33,790 nt of DNA from Streptomyces sp. ISL-11 (GCF_018614525.1 NZ_JAGGOL010000069.1:1-33790); one strand, 5' to 3'; shown: positions 23,294 to 31,358, counted from the stretch's first letter. Program-made: numbers and translations. Notes: generated by a model not told the origin, from the sequence alone.

Positions 23294-25126
23294 TCAGTCC
23301 ACCGGCACGCCCCCGCGTGCGTCCCGCCGCCCGCGCCACGGGGGCTGCTCCTCCTTGCGCAGCAGGAACCCGCCGAGCGCGAGCAGGTCGATGCCGGTGC
23401 GCCGGAAACACGCGTACGCCTCGCGGGGCGTGTTGACGACCGGCTCACCCCGCACGGCGAACGACGTGTTCACCAGCACGGGACATCCCGTCAGCTCCTT
23501 GAACGCCAGCAGCAGCCGGCGCAGCGCCGGGTGGCGGGCGTCCACGGTCTGCACGCGCGCGGAGCCGTCGACGTGCGTCACCGCCGGCACGGTGGAGCGC
23601 TGCACCCGCAGCAGCTCCAGGCCGGCGGTCTCCTTGGGTACGTACACGGGCAGGCGCTGCGCGGCCGCGACCTGCCCGGTGATCAGCATGTACGGGCTGT
23701 CCTGCCGCAGGTCGAACCAGTCCTTCGCCTCCTCGGCCAGCACCGCCGGGGCGAACGGGCGCAACGATGCGCCCAGTCTCGTCCGCAGGCTCAGGACGGA
23801 CCGGATGCCCGGGTCGCGCGCGTCGGCGAGGATCGACCGGGAACCCAGCGCCCGCGGCCCGAACTCCATCCGGCCCTGGAACCACCCCACCAGCTTCCGG
23901 TCGTCCAGCGCCTCGGCCACCCGGCGCGCGAGCGCCTCCGGTCCCAGCCGCTCGTACGGCAGGCCCTCGCCGTCCAGGTAGGCGCCGATCTCCTCGTCCG
24001 TGTACTCCGGGCCCAGCAGCGCGCCCGTCATGGCGTCCCGCCCGGCGGCCACGTGCGACCGCGGCGCGCCCCGCTCGTGGGCCACCGCGAGCGCCGCGCC
24101 CAGCGCGGCCCCGGCGTCACCGGCCGCCGGCTGGACCCACAAGGCGTCCACCCCCGCCTCCTCCAGGATCCGGGCGTTCGCCGCGCAGTTGAGCGCCACG
24201 TCCCCGGCGAGGCACAGCCGCGGCTCCCCGGTCAGCCGCCGGGCCGTCCGCGCGAGCCGGACCACCACCTCCTCGGTCACCTTCTGGACGGACGCCGCCA
24301 GGTCCGCCTCGCGCGCGGTGAGCGGTGCCCGGGACTGCCGGCGCGGGCCTCCGAGGAGCTGCTCGAAGTCGGGGCCGATCAGCTCCCTGCCGCGTGCGTA
24401 CGCGAACCACCGCAGGTCGAGCCGGAAGGAGCCGTCGTCCTTGATGTCGATCAGCCGCTCGCGGATCAGCCGGGCGAACCGCGGCGTGCCGTGGGGCGCG
24501 AGGCCCATGAGCCGGTGCTCGCCCGAGCCGGCCGTGAAGCCGCAGAAGTGGGTGAACGCGGAGTACAGCAACCCCAGCGAATGCGGATAGCGCAGCTCGG
24601 CGAGGAGGCGCAGGCGGGTGCCGGAGCCGTGCCAGACGGTGGTCGTCGCCCACTCGCCGACGCCGTCGACGCACAGCACGGCGGCGGACTCGTACGGACC
24701 GGCGAAGAACGCGGAGGCGGCGTGGGACTCGTGATGGCGCCGGGCCACCACCTCCGGCACCGGGCCCGCCGCCGGGCCGGCGAGGTGGTCCCGCACGGTC
24801 CGGGTGGCGGTCCGCTTCCGGTCCAGCCACGCGGGCAGGTCCTCCCGGAACGACGTGAAGCCGTACGGCGCGGAGCCCGCCCAGGTGGCTCTCACCCGCC
24901 GGAACTTCAGCTCCGGGTCCTCGAAGTAGGCCACCGCCGTCAGGTCCGCGAGGTCCGCCCCGGCCGAGCGCAGGCAGAAGTCGACGGCCTGCCGGGGGAA
25001 CGACGGGTCGTGGCGCCGGCGGCTGAATCGCTCCTCCTGGGCCGCCGCGACCGGCACGCCGTCGGCGACGAGCGCTGCCGCGCTGTCGGGGGAGAAGGCC
25101 GAGAGGCCCAGGACCAGCTGCGTCAC
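23294..25126 (-). CDS. NodU/CmcH-family O-carbamoyltransferase, 610 aa
   Basis: GTG start at 25126 with GAAGGAG seven bases upstream. The YrdC-independent carbamoyltransferase architecture is complete. N-terminal kinase-like domain: LVLGLSAFSPDSAAALVADG, AAAQEERFSRRRHDPSFP, the metal-binding RRHHESHAASAF (His131, His132, Glu133, His135) and VLCVDGVGEWATTTVW. C-terminal carbamoyl-binding domain: WFQGRMEFGPRALGSRSILADARDP, LRPFAPAVLAEEA and the conserved LVNTSFAVRGEPVVNTPREAYACF. The usual GGVALNC is here AGDVALNC, a mild variation. Such enzymes transfer carbamoyl from carbamoyl phosphate to a hydroxyl of a natural product or sugar. Neighbours are the 42-residue protein downstream and a 2OG oxygenase upstream, suggesting a short tailoring operon for an unknown hydroxylated metabolite. 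Confidence 0.93.
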   Translation of the reverse strand: MTQLVLGLSAFSPDSAAALVADGVPVAAAQEERFSRRRHDPSFPRQAVDFCLRSAGADLADLTAVAYFEDPELKFRRVRATWAGSAPYGFTSFREDLPAWLDRKRTATRTVRDHLAGPAAGPVPEVVARRHHESHAASAFFAGPYESAAVLCVDGVGEWATTTVWHGSGTRLRLLAELRYPHSLGLLYSAFTHFCGFTAGSGEHRLMGLAPHGTPRFARLIRERLIDIKDDGSFRLDLRWFAYARGRELIGPDFEQLLGGPRRQSRAPLTAREADLAASVQKVTEEVVVRLARTARRLTGEPRLCLAGDVALNCAANARILEEAGVDALWVQPAAGDAGAALGAALAVAHERGAPRSHVAAGRDAMTGALLGPEYTDEEIGAYLDGEGLPYERLGPEALARRVAEALDDRKLVGWFQGRMEFGPRALGSRSILADARDPGIRSVLSLRTRLGASLRPFAPAVLAEEAKDWFDLRQDSPYMLITGQVAAAQRLPVYVPKETAGLELLRVQRSTVPAVTHVDGSARVQTVDARHPALRRLLLAFKELTGCPVLVNTSFAVRGEPVVNTPREAYACFRRTGIDLLALGGFLLRKEEQPPWRGRRDARGGVPVD

Positions 25127-25472
25127 GCCCGTGCTCCTTCTGGATCCGGTGCGCCGACAGGGTCAGGCGTCGATACCCGGCCAGCGAACCACGGTCCGGG
25201 GATGGCGAGAAACAGCCCTTCCGGCCACTTTTTTCAGGCCCTCATACGTGATCCATCCCGATGGGATAATCCCAGTAATAGCGCTGCCTGATTTCTTGCG
25301 CACATGAGGGGCGAGGGAATTCCCCGAGCGGCCGGCCGTCCCATCAGGTGACATCGCCGAGAGTGGCGCGACGGCCCGAGCGCGGGCCGCGCGCCACGGC
25401 CTCACCGAACGTCAGGGAACGCGGGCGCCGGGCGGCCCGTACCGGCAATCGATCGGTGGCGAGCTCCCGCCC
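25127..25472. promoter_or_regulatory. Intergenic region upstream of the carbamoyltransferase gene
   Basis: About 345 bases without a gene. From 25225 to 25305 the sequence is AT-rich for this genome and should hold the minus-strand promoter of the carbamoyltransferase; I could not fix a -35/-10 pair. Two small palindromes are present: ATCCC-GAT-GGGAT (25255-25267) and GGGAATTCCC (25315-25324). No RNA or ORF is supported. Confidence 0.45.
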
Positions 25473-26441
25473 CTACGGGCGCCGGGTGAGGTCGTCCCAG
25501 GTGACGGCCGGGCTGCCGGCCCGCAGGGCGAAGTCCACGGCCGGGTTCCGCGCCGGCCACTTCAGCCGCAGCCAGCAGGGGATCGTCGCGGTAATCCCGT
25601 CGTCACCCGCCAGGTGCCAGAACGTATTGGAGTCCTGCCGCGCGAAATACGGGCAGAAGAACGAGATGACCAGAGTGACGCGTCGCCCCTTCGTGACGGG
25701 CGTGACCGCGTGGAAGATACGGCTGCCGTGGAGGAACAGCGCGGCCCCGCGTTCCCCGCACGGCGCCTCGCGGATCCGGGGGTCGTCCCGCGTGGCACCC
25801 GGGAATGCGTCCGTACGCCCCTGGAAATACGTGAACCGGCCGCCCTCGTAGTCCTCGTAACCGCTCAGCTGGATCGTGAACACGTAGTCCATGCCGTCGC
25901 GGTGCCACCGCACGATTTCCGGCTGCCCCTGCCCGTCGCTGTAATTGATCTGGGCCGTGGGGAGCCGGAGCGGATGCGGGATCAGAGGGACGCCGACGAG
26001 CCGGGAGCACGTGAGCAGGAACGTCCGGTCGCGCATCATGTTGTTGATGAACGGCGACACCAGATCGGCGCCGCGCAGCCGCCGCGTCGCGATGAACCGG
26101 CTGTGTCCGGCGGCCCCTTCGAGTGCCTCGCACACCTCGGTGAGGTGCGCCAGCCCCTCCTCGGTGAGGATCCGCAGCGGCCCCACGACGGCCGTGTCGT
26201 CCACCTGGCCCCGCCAGCCGCTGAGTTCGCCCGTGCCGTAGCCGAACTCCCGCAGTGACACGCGCGGTCCGCCGGCGTCCCGGGCGACGAACTCGCTCCG
26301 CCAGGGCGGCTCCACGGGCAGTTCCGGGCCCCGCCGCGGCGTACGGGCCCGCACCGCGTGCGCGAGCTGCTGGAATCCGGTCGGGGTTCTCGGGAGGTCG
26401 AGCACGCTCGCCTTGTCGCCGCGCGCCGGGGCCGTGTGCAT
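25473..26441 (-). CDS. 2OG-Fe(II) oxygenase, 322 aa
   Basis: The ATG at 26441 has GAAGGAG nine bases upstream; the ATG at 26450 would touch that site, so it is rejected. Residues 1-90 carry no obvious domain. From about 150 the double-stranded beta-helix shows HxD at His180-Asp182 (VRWHRDGMDYVF), IQLSGYEDYEGGRFTYFQG, ALFLHGSRIFHAVTPVTKGRRVTLVISFF with distal His244 and Arg253/254 for 2OG. The final 60 residues (RQDSNTFWHLAGDDGITATIPCWLRLKW) are an extension beyond the usual end. This domain hydroxylates or desaturates small molecules or amino acid residues. It lies upstream of the carbamoyltransferase on the same strand across a 345-bp gap; a hydroxylase making the hydroxyl that is then carbamoylated is an attractive reading, not proven. 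Confidence 0.85.
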   Translation of the reverse strand: MHTAPARGDKASVLDLPRTPTGFQQLAHAVRARTPRRGPELPVEPPWRSEFVARDAGGPRVSLREFGYGTGELSGWRGQVDDTAVVGPLRILTEEGLAHLTEVCEALEGAAGHSRFIATRRLRGADLVSPFINNMMRDRTFLLTCSRLVGVPLIPHPLRLPTAQINYSDGQGQPEIVRWHRDGMDYVFTIQLSGYEDYEGGRFTYFQGRTDAFPGATRDDPRIREAPCGERGAALFLHGSRIFHAVTPVTKGRRVTLVISFFCPYFARQDSNTFWHLAGDDGITATIPCWLRLKWPARNPAVDFALRAGSPAVTWDDLTRRP

Positions 26442-26559
26442 GAGGGGCATCTCCTTCGATGGAGAACGCTTCAGCCGACCGTCGAGTTTTTAGTCCCGGC
26501 ACCCGGCTGCCACAAGATGCGGATCCCGCCAGCGGGTCTTTCCCCACCGCCGTTCCAGG

Positions 26560-26587
26560 TTGCCGGATATCTGCCTCTATGTAGCAT
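26560..26587 (+). promoter_or_regulatory. Promoter of the tRNA-like RNA and the esterase/aminoacyl-lipid operon
   Basis: TTGCCG (26560-26565), 16-bp spacer and TAGCAT (26582-26587), a fair vegetative (HrdB-type) promoter. Five bases further is G26593, the first base of the left arm of the permuted tRNA-like element, exactly where transcription would be expected to start. Confidence 0.6.
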
Positions 26588-26592
26588 TTCCA

Positions 26593-26671
26593 GGGAACGG
26601 GTAGATGGTGTGTTCAAGTCCACCCGGCTCCACGCGCGGGGCCGTAGCTCAAGGCAGAGCGACCCGTTCCC
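26593..26671 (+). ncRNA. Circularly permuted tRNA(Ala)-like RNA in the operon leader
   Basis: The element is a tRNA cut at the anticodon and rejoined at the acceptor. In order: anticodon 3' strand GGGAACGGGT (26593-26602); variable loop AGAT; T arm GGTG(T)G-TTCAAGT-CCACC (26607-26624, one bulged T); acceptor 3' strand CGGCTCC and A73 (26625-26632); linker CGCGC; acceptor 5' strand GGGGCCG (26638-26644); U8-A9; D arm GCTC-AAGGCA-GAGC (26647-26660); G26; anticodon 5' strand ACCCGTTCCC (26662-26671). The acceptor pairs over 7 bp including G3:U70, the alanine identity pair, with discriminator A73. Tertiary partners are all there: U8-A14, A15-U48, G18/G19 with T55/C56, G26-A44, A58. The anticodon arm is a 10-bp perfect helix with open ends, so no anticodon loop exists. 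A promoter points at its first base; the esterase ATG lies 32 bases after its end. Confidence 0.7.
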
Positions 26672-26702
26672 CTTATCTCCCCACACGGACGTGGTGCGAC
26701 GG

Positions 26703-28019
26703 ATGCGGATCGCGGCGGGCCCGCTGGAGTGGTCCCTGGTGAGCGGATGGATTCCGCTCACCGTTCTCGTCGTGGGGCTGTGCGCGCTGGCCGCGCTGCT
26801 CTTCTCCCGCCGGCGGACCTGGTGGACCCGCTGGGGGCCGGCCGCCCTCCTCCTGGCGGCGGTCCTCACCTGGCTGTTGCGGACGGCCGTGGACGACTGG
26901 CTCCAGCCCTTCCCCGACCCCCTGCCGACCGCCGTCGTCCTCTGGGCCGGCGTCGCCGTCCTCGGCGTGTGCCTGGCGATCTTCCGAATGCCGACGCTCC
27001 ACTGGAAGGGCAGGGCCGTCGCCGTCCTCGCCGCCCTCCTCGTGGTCCTCCTGGGTGCCTCACAGATCAACCGCCACTTCGACCAGTACCCCACCCTGCG
27101 CACCGCTCTGAATTCCTGGCTCATGAAGACCACCCGCCTCAGCGACGCCACCGGCCGCAGCGAGCCCGTGCTGCGCGTACCGCCGGGCAAGGCGATCTCC
27201 GACGTGTGGAGGCCCCCGGCGGACCTGCCCGCCGACGGCACCCTCTCCCGGACCCCGATCCCCGGTGCCAGGTCCGGCTTCAAGGCCCGCGACGCCTACG
27301 TCTATCTGCCCCCCGCCTACCGGGTGACCCCCCGCCCCCTCCTCCCGGTCGTCGTACTCATGGCCGGGCAGCCCGGATCCCCCGAGGACTGGATCAACTC
27401 CGGCCGGCTGGTCGACATGATGAACGCCTTCGCCACCGCACACCGGGGACTCGCCCCCGTCGTGGTCGTCGTCGACCCCATCGGCTCCCAGTTCGCCAAC
27501 ACCCTCTGCCTGGACTCCCGGCTCGGCCAGGTCCAGACCTACCTCGCCACCGACGTGCCCGACTGGATCCGCGCCCACCTCCAGGTCGCGGGCGCCCGCG
27601 CCGCCTGGGCCGTGTCCGGCATCTCCTTCGGCGGCACCTGCTCCCTCCAGCTCGGCGTCAACGCGCCGCAGGTCTACGGCGTCGTCAACGACGTCTCCGG
27701 CCAGGAGGCCCCCACCCTCGGCAGCCGACAGAAGACCATCGACAAGGCGTTCGGCGGCGACGCGGCGGCCTTCACGAAGGTCAACCCCCTCGACGTCATG
27801 GCCCGGCAGCGCTTCCCCGACACCAAGGCCGCCTTCGTCGCGGGCAGCGGCGACAGCACCTACCGCCCCCAGCAGCGCAAGGTCTACGAAGCCGCGCTCA
27901 AGGCCGGGATGCATGCCGAGTGGGTCGAACTCCCCGGCGGCCACAGCTGGCAGGTCTGGCGCCCCGGCCTGGAGCGGCAACTGCCCTGGATCTCCCGCGA
28001 GACGGGGCTGCTCCCATGA
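26703..28019 (+). CDS. Membrane-anchored alpha/beta hydrolase (esterase D/antigen 85 type), 438 aa
   Basis: ATG 26703 is taken as start; in-frame GTGs at 26691 and 26694 are alternatives, none with a strong ribosome site. Residues 8-125 form four membrane helices (IPLTVLVVGLCALAALLF, GPAALLLAAVLTWLL, AVVLWAGVAVLGVCLAIF, AVAVLAALLVVLLG). The exported domain is an esterase-type alpha/beta hydrolase: YVYLPPAYRVTPRPLLPVVVLMAGQPGSPEDW, VVVVVDPIGSQFANTLCLDS, nucleophile elbow VSGISFGGTCSLQL with Ser308, acid near Asp384 (GSGDSTY) and His414 (PGGHSWQVW). Its stop overlaps the next ATG (ATGA), so it is translationally coupled to the aminoacyl-lipid synthase. Aminoacyl-phospholipid synthases are often paired with such hydrolases that remove the amino acid (AhyD-like; a similar pair is known in Corynebacterium), which is the best reading here. 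Confidence 0.85.
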   Translation: MRIAAGPLEWSLVSGWIPLTVLVVGLCALAALLFSRRRTWWTRWGPAALLLAAVLTWLLRTAVDDWLQPFPDPLPTAVVLWAGVAVLGVCLAIFRMPTLHWKGRAVAVLAALLVVLLGASQINRHFDQYPTLRTALNSWLMKTTRLSDATGRSEPVLRVPPGKAISDVWRPPADLPADGTLSRTPIPGARSGFKARDAYVYLPPAYRVTPRPLLPVVVLMAGQPGSPEDWINSGRLVDMMNAFATAHRGLAPVVVVVDPIGSQFANTLCLDSRLGQVQTYLATDVPDWIRAHLQVAGARAAWAVSGISFGGTCSLQLGVNAPQVYGVVNDVSGQEAPTLGSRQKTIDKAFGGDAAAFTKVNPLDVMARQRFPDTKAAFVAGSGDSTYRPQQRKVYEAALKAGMHAEWVELPGGHSWQVWRPGLERQLPWISRETGLLP

Positions 28020-30544
28020 CCGGCACCACACCCCCTCCACCCGCACCCACCCCCGGCGACAGCCGCCACACCTGGCGCGTCACCCTCGACCGGATCCTCG
28101 CCCCCGTCCGCCACGCCCCCTTCACCCTCGCCTTCCTCGCCGTCCTGTGGATCGTCGGCGCGGTCACCGGAAGCCTCGGCGACGGCCCTGGCCGGCACCG
28201 GCTCGACCGGGTCGGCGTCGGCGTGACCTCGCTCGCCGAGGGCCGCTGGTGGACCCCGGTCAGCTCCCTCCTGTGGTGCCCCGGCATCGGCGGCTACCTC
28301 GGCGCCACGGTGATCGTGCTGCTGCTGGTCACCCCCGCCGAGCGGCGGCTGGGCGTCGCCCGCACCGCCGGCCTGCTGCTCGCCGGCCAGGTCCTGGGCA
28401 CCCTCCTGGGCGTCGCCGCCGTCGAGCTCGGCTCCCTCGCGGGGGAGTGGTGGCTCGACAGCCTCGCCGACGACCTCGCGGTGTCCCCGAGCGTGGGCGC
28501 GCTCGCCGTCGGCGCGGTGCTCAGCTACCGCCTCACCGCCCTGTGGCGCCGCCGCACCCGGCTCGCCATCGTCGCCTTCGCCCTGGTGATGGCCCTGTAC
28601 GTCGGCCATCTCCAGGGCGTCCTGCGGCTCGGCGGCGCGGTCGCCGGCCTCGCCGTCGGCGCCGCCCTGTACCACCGCACCTGGCCCCCGCGCCTGCGCC
28701 ACTCCTCGCACACCGAGGCCCGCGTGCTCGTCGCCCTCGTCGTGGCCGCCTCCGCGATCGGACCCATGGTCGCCATCCTCTACAAGGAGGCGTACGGCCC
28801 CTTCAACTCCTTCGACAACCTCTACGTCTCCATCCGGCCCTCCGCGAGGGAGATCGCCGACGCCTGCGCCGCGTCCGCGAGCGACTGCCACTACGTCCAC
28901 GCCATCCGCGACTTCTACGACTCACCGGCCACCGTCATGGCCGTCCTGATCCCCGTCCTCCTGCTCGTCCTCGCCGAAGGGCTGCGCCGCGGCCTGCGGA
29001 TGGCCTGGGGCGTGGCGGTGGTCGTACACCTGGCCTGGATCGCCCTGTTCGCCTACTGGCTGCACGACTTCCTCACCCACCCCAAGGCGTGGGGCGCCGC
29101 GGCCGCCGAGGAGGCGGGGTACGTCCAGGCGTTCGCCGAGCAGACGCTGCTGCCCGTGCTGGTCCTGGTGCTGCTCGTCGTCACCCGCGCCCGCTTCGAC
29201 CTGCGGCTGCCCCGGCCGGCCGCGCGCAAGCTCACGGCCGTGGTCGGCGGCGCCCTCCTGCTGGCCTGCGCCGCGTACGTGGGCATCGGCTACGCCGTAC
29301 GCGACCAGTACGACCCCGAGGCGACCCCCGGCCTGCTCCTCGGCGGCCTGGCCTCGGAGTTCCTGCCGCCCGCCTTCCTCGACGCCTTCACCGACTCGCC
29401 CGTGCCCGCCGGCGGCACCGCGCTGGCGCTGTACCGCTACTGCGGCCTGTTCTTCTGGATCGTCACGCTGGCCGCGCTGCTCGTCACCTTCCGGCGGACC
29501 CGGCTGCACACGGACGCCGACGCGGCCGTACGGGCCCGGGACCTGCTCGTCGCGCACGGCGGCTCGACGCTGTCCCACCTGACCACCTGGGACGGCAATT
29601 TCTACTGGTTCTCCGGCGACGGCCGGGCCGCCGTCGCCTACCGGGTCATCGCCACCGTGGCCCTGACGACCGGCGAACCCTTCGGCGCCCCCGACGCCCG
29701 CGCGGACGCCGTCGCCGGCTTCGCCCGCCACTGCGACCAGCGCGGCTGGACGCCCTGCTTCTACAGCGTCGGCGCCGGCGTCCGCGAGGCCGCGGAACGG
29801 CTGGGCTGGCGGTCCGTACAGGTCGCCGAGGACACCGTCGTCCCCCTGCCCGACCTCGCCTTCACGGGCAAGAAATGGCAGGACGTCCGCACCGCGCTGA
29901 ACAAGGCCAAGAAGGAGGGCATCACCGCCGAGTGGTGGTCCTACCCCGACGCCCCCGTCGCCCTCACCGACCAGGTGCGCTCGATCTCCGAGGAGTGGGT
30001 CGCCGACAAGGGGCTGCCGGAGATGGGCTTCACCCTCGGCGGCCTGGCCGAACTCGACGACCCGGCGGTGCGCTGCCTGCTCGCCGTCGACGCCGACCGC
30101 ACCGTGCACGGCATCACCAGCTGGATGCCGGTGTACGAGAACGGCGAACCGGTCGGCTGGACGCTGGACTTCATGCGGCGCAGGGCGAGCGGCTTCCGCG
30201 GGTCCATGGAGTTCCTGATCGCCTCGGCCGCCCTCGGCTTCCAGGAGGAGGGCGCCCGGTTCATCAGCCTCTCCGGCGCCCCGCTCGCCCGCAAGGCCAC
30301 CGAGGAACCGCCCGCCGCGCTCCAGCGGCTCCTGGACTACGGCGGGAAGGTCCTCGAACCCGTCTACGGCTTCCGCTCGCTCCTCAACTTCAAGGCCAAG
30401 TTCCAGCCGCAGTACCGCCCCCTGTACATGGCCTATCCGGACCCGGCGGCCCTGCCCGCCATCACCCGGGCCATCGGCAAGGCGTACCTGCCGCACGTGA
30501 CACCGGCGCAGGGCGTACGGCTGATGCGGCAGTTCTCCTCCTGA
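28016..30544 (+). CDS. MprF-type aminoacyl-tRNA-dependent lipid synthase with rhomboid-like N-domain, 842 aa
   Basis: The C-terminal part, from about residue 500, is the DUF2156/MprF synthase domain (tandem GNAT): ARDLLVAHGGSTLSHLTTWDGNFYWFSGDGRAAVAYRV, FCRHCD/FARHCDQRGWTPCFYSVG, FTGKKWQDVRTALNKAKKEGITAEWW, PVGWTLDFMRRRASGFRGSMEFLIASAALGFQEEGARFISLSGAPLA and YGFRSLLNFKAKFQPQYRPLYMAY. It takes the amino acid from aminoacyl-tRNA and puts it on a membrane lipid. Residues 30-230 form six helices arranged like a rhomboid (EGRWWTPVSSLLWCPGIGGYLGATVIVLLL, AERRLGVARTAGLLLAGQVLGTLLG) but the serine motif is replaced (SVGALAVGA), so it is a pseudoprotease or lipid-binding module. More helices fill 235-490. 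The amino acid is not readable from this; alanine or lysine are the known options in actinobacteria. Upstream lies a tRNA(Ala)-like RNA. Confidence 0.9.
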   Translation: MTGTTPPPPAPTPGDSRHTWRVTLDRILAPVRHAPFTLAFLAVLWIVGAVTGSLGDGPGRHRLDRVGVGVTSLAEGRWWTPVSSLLWCPGIGGYLGATVIVLLLVTPAERRLGVARTAGLLLAGQVLGTLLGVAAVELGSLAGEWWLDSLADDLAVSPSVGALAVGAVLSYRLTALWRRRTRLAIVAFALVMALYVGHLQGVLRLGGAVAGLAVGAALYHRTWPPRLRHSSHTEARVLVALVVAASAIGPMVAILYKEAYGPFNSFDNLYVSIRPSAREIADACAASASDCHYVHAIRDFYDSPATVMAVLIPVLLLVLAEGLRRGLRMAWGVAVVVHLAWIALFAYWLHDFLTHPKAWGAAAAEEAGYVQAFAEQTLLPVLVLVLLVVTRARFDLRLPRPAARKLTAVVGGALLLACAAYVGIGYAVRDQYDPEATPGLLLGGLASEFLPPAFLDAFTDSPVPAGGTALALYRYCGLFFWIVTLAALLVTFRRTRLHTDADAAVRARDLLVAHGGSTLSHLTTWDGNFYWFSGDGRAAVAYRVIATVALTTGEPFGAPDARADAVAGFARHCDQRGWTPCFYSVGAGVREAAERLGWRSVQVAEDTVVPLPDLAFTGKKWQDVRTALNKAKKEGITAEWWSYPDAPVALTDQVRSISEEWVADKGLPEMGFTLGGLAELDDPAVRCLLAVDADRTVHGITSWMPVYENGEPVGWTLDFMRRRASGFRGSMEFLIASAALGFQEEGARFISLSGAPLARKATEEPPAALQRLLDYGGKVLEPVYGFRSLLNFKAKFQPQYRPLYMAYPDPAALPAITRAIGKAYLPHVTPAQGVRLMRQFSS

Positions 30545-30566
30545 CCCGGCGTGGGACCGGACACCT

Positions 30567-31334
30567 CTACGGCAGCGTCAGGATGCGCGGCCCGTCCTCC
30601 GTCACGGCGACCGTGTGCTCGATGTGCGCGGCCCGGCTGCCGTCGGTGGTGCGCAGCGTCCAGCCGTCGGGGTCCGTGCGGTAGTCGTCGCGGCCACCGG
30701 CCATGAGCATCGGTTCTATGGCGAGGACCAGACCGTGCCGCAGCGGCAGCCCCCGGCGGGGCCGGCCGCGGTTGGGCACGGAGGGATCCTCGTGCATCGC
30801 GCGGCCGATGCCGTGCCCGCCGAAGTCGGCCGGCGTGCCGCACCGGGCCGCGCGGACGACGCGGCCGATGGCGTGCGAGATGTCGCCGATGCGATTGCCG
30901 ACGGTGGCCGCGGCGATGCCCGCTTCCAGGGCCGACCGCGTGGCCTCGATCAGCTCGGTGTCGGCGGCGCGGGGCGCGCCCACCGTGAAGCTGATCGCCG
31001 CGTCACCGGCCCAGCCGTCGAGCTGTGCCCCGCAGTCGACGCTGACCAGGTCGCCGTCGCGCAGGCGATAGCCGTTGGGGATGCCGTGGACGACCGCGTC
31101 GTTGACCGACGCGCAGATCACCGCCGGAAAGGGGGTCGGCGCGAAGGACGGCCGGTAGCCGAGGAACGGTGAGGTCGCCCCGGCTTCGTCCAGTACGGCG
31201 CGGGCCGCTTCGTCCAGCTCCCGCAGGCCGACGCCCACGCCCGCCGCCTCGCGGGCGGCCGCGAGCGCGCGGGCCACCACCCGGCCGGCCTCGCGCATCG
31301 CCTCCAGCTCCGCGTCCGTCTTGATCTCCACCAT
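30567..31334 (-). CDS. map: Type I methionine aminopeptidase, 255 aa
   Basis: ATG 31334 ([24 protein letters not shown]) has GGGAG nine bases upstream. The metal ligands of the family are in place: Asp and Asp in [20 protein letters not shown], His in [13 protein letters not shown], Glu in LAIEPML and Glu in [13 protein letters not shown]. The substrate-side His is in [10 protein letters not shown]. It removes N-terminal Met from nascent proteins in the cytosol. Streptomyces genomes carry several map copies; this one has no ribosomal or secY neighbour, so it is a non-essential accessory paralogue rather than the housekeeping gene. It is divergent from the small XRE regulator with a 22-bp palindrome between them, so its expression is probably tied to that regulator. 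Confidence 0.93.
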   Translation of the reverse strand: MVEIKTDAELEAMREAGRVVARALAAAREAAGVGVGLRELDEAARAVLDEAGATSPFLGYRPSFAPTPFPAVICASVNDAVVHGIPNGYRLRDGDLVSVDCGAQLDGWAGDAAISFTVGAPRAADTELIEATRSALEAGIAAATVGNRIGDISHAIGRVVRAARCGTPADFGGHGIGRAMHEDPSVPNRGRPRRGLPLRHGLVLAIEPMLMAGGRDDYRTDPDGWTLRTTDGSRAAHIEHTVAVTEDGPRILTLP

Positions 31335-31358
31335 GTCCGTCGACTCCCGTGACGCTCG

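Noticed and set aside
26612..26632. tRNA 3'-end fragment as an integration (attR) scar
   Set aside because: A scar would not be followed by a matching acceptor 5' strand and D arm, nor be enclosed by a perfect 10-bp inverted repeat. No integrase is adjacent.
26593..26671. tmRNA (ssrA), including the two-piece permuted kind
   Set aside because: The permuted order and G3:U70 are shared, but tmRNA has no proper D stem and needs a tag reading frame and pseudoknots; this element has a canonical D arm, is 79 nt long and has no tag.
26593..26702. T-box riboswitch or amino acid attenuator in the leader
   Set aside because: There is no specifier loop, no conserved T-box sequence and no terminator/antiterminator pair; the fold is that of the tRNA itself and not of a tRNA reader.
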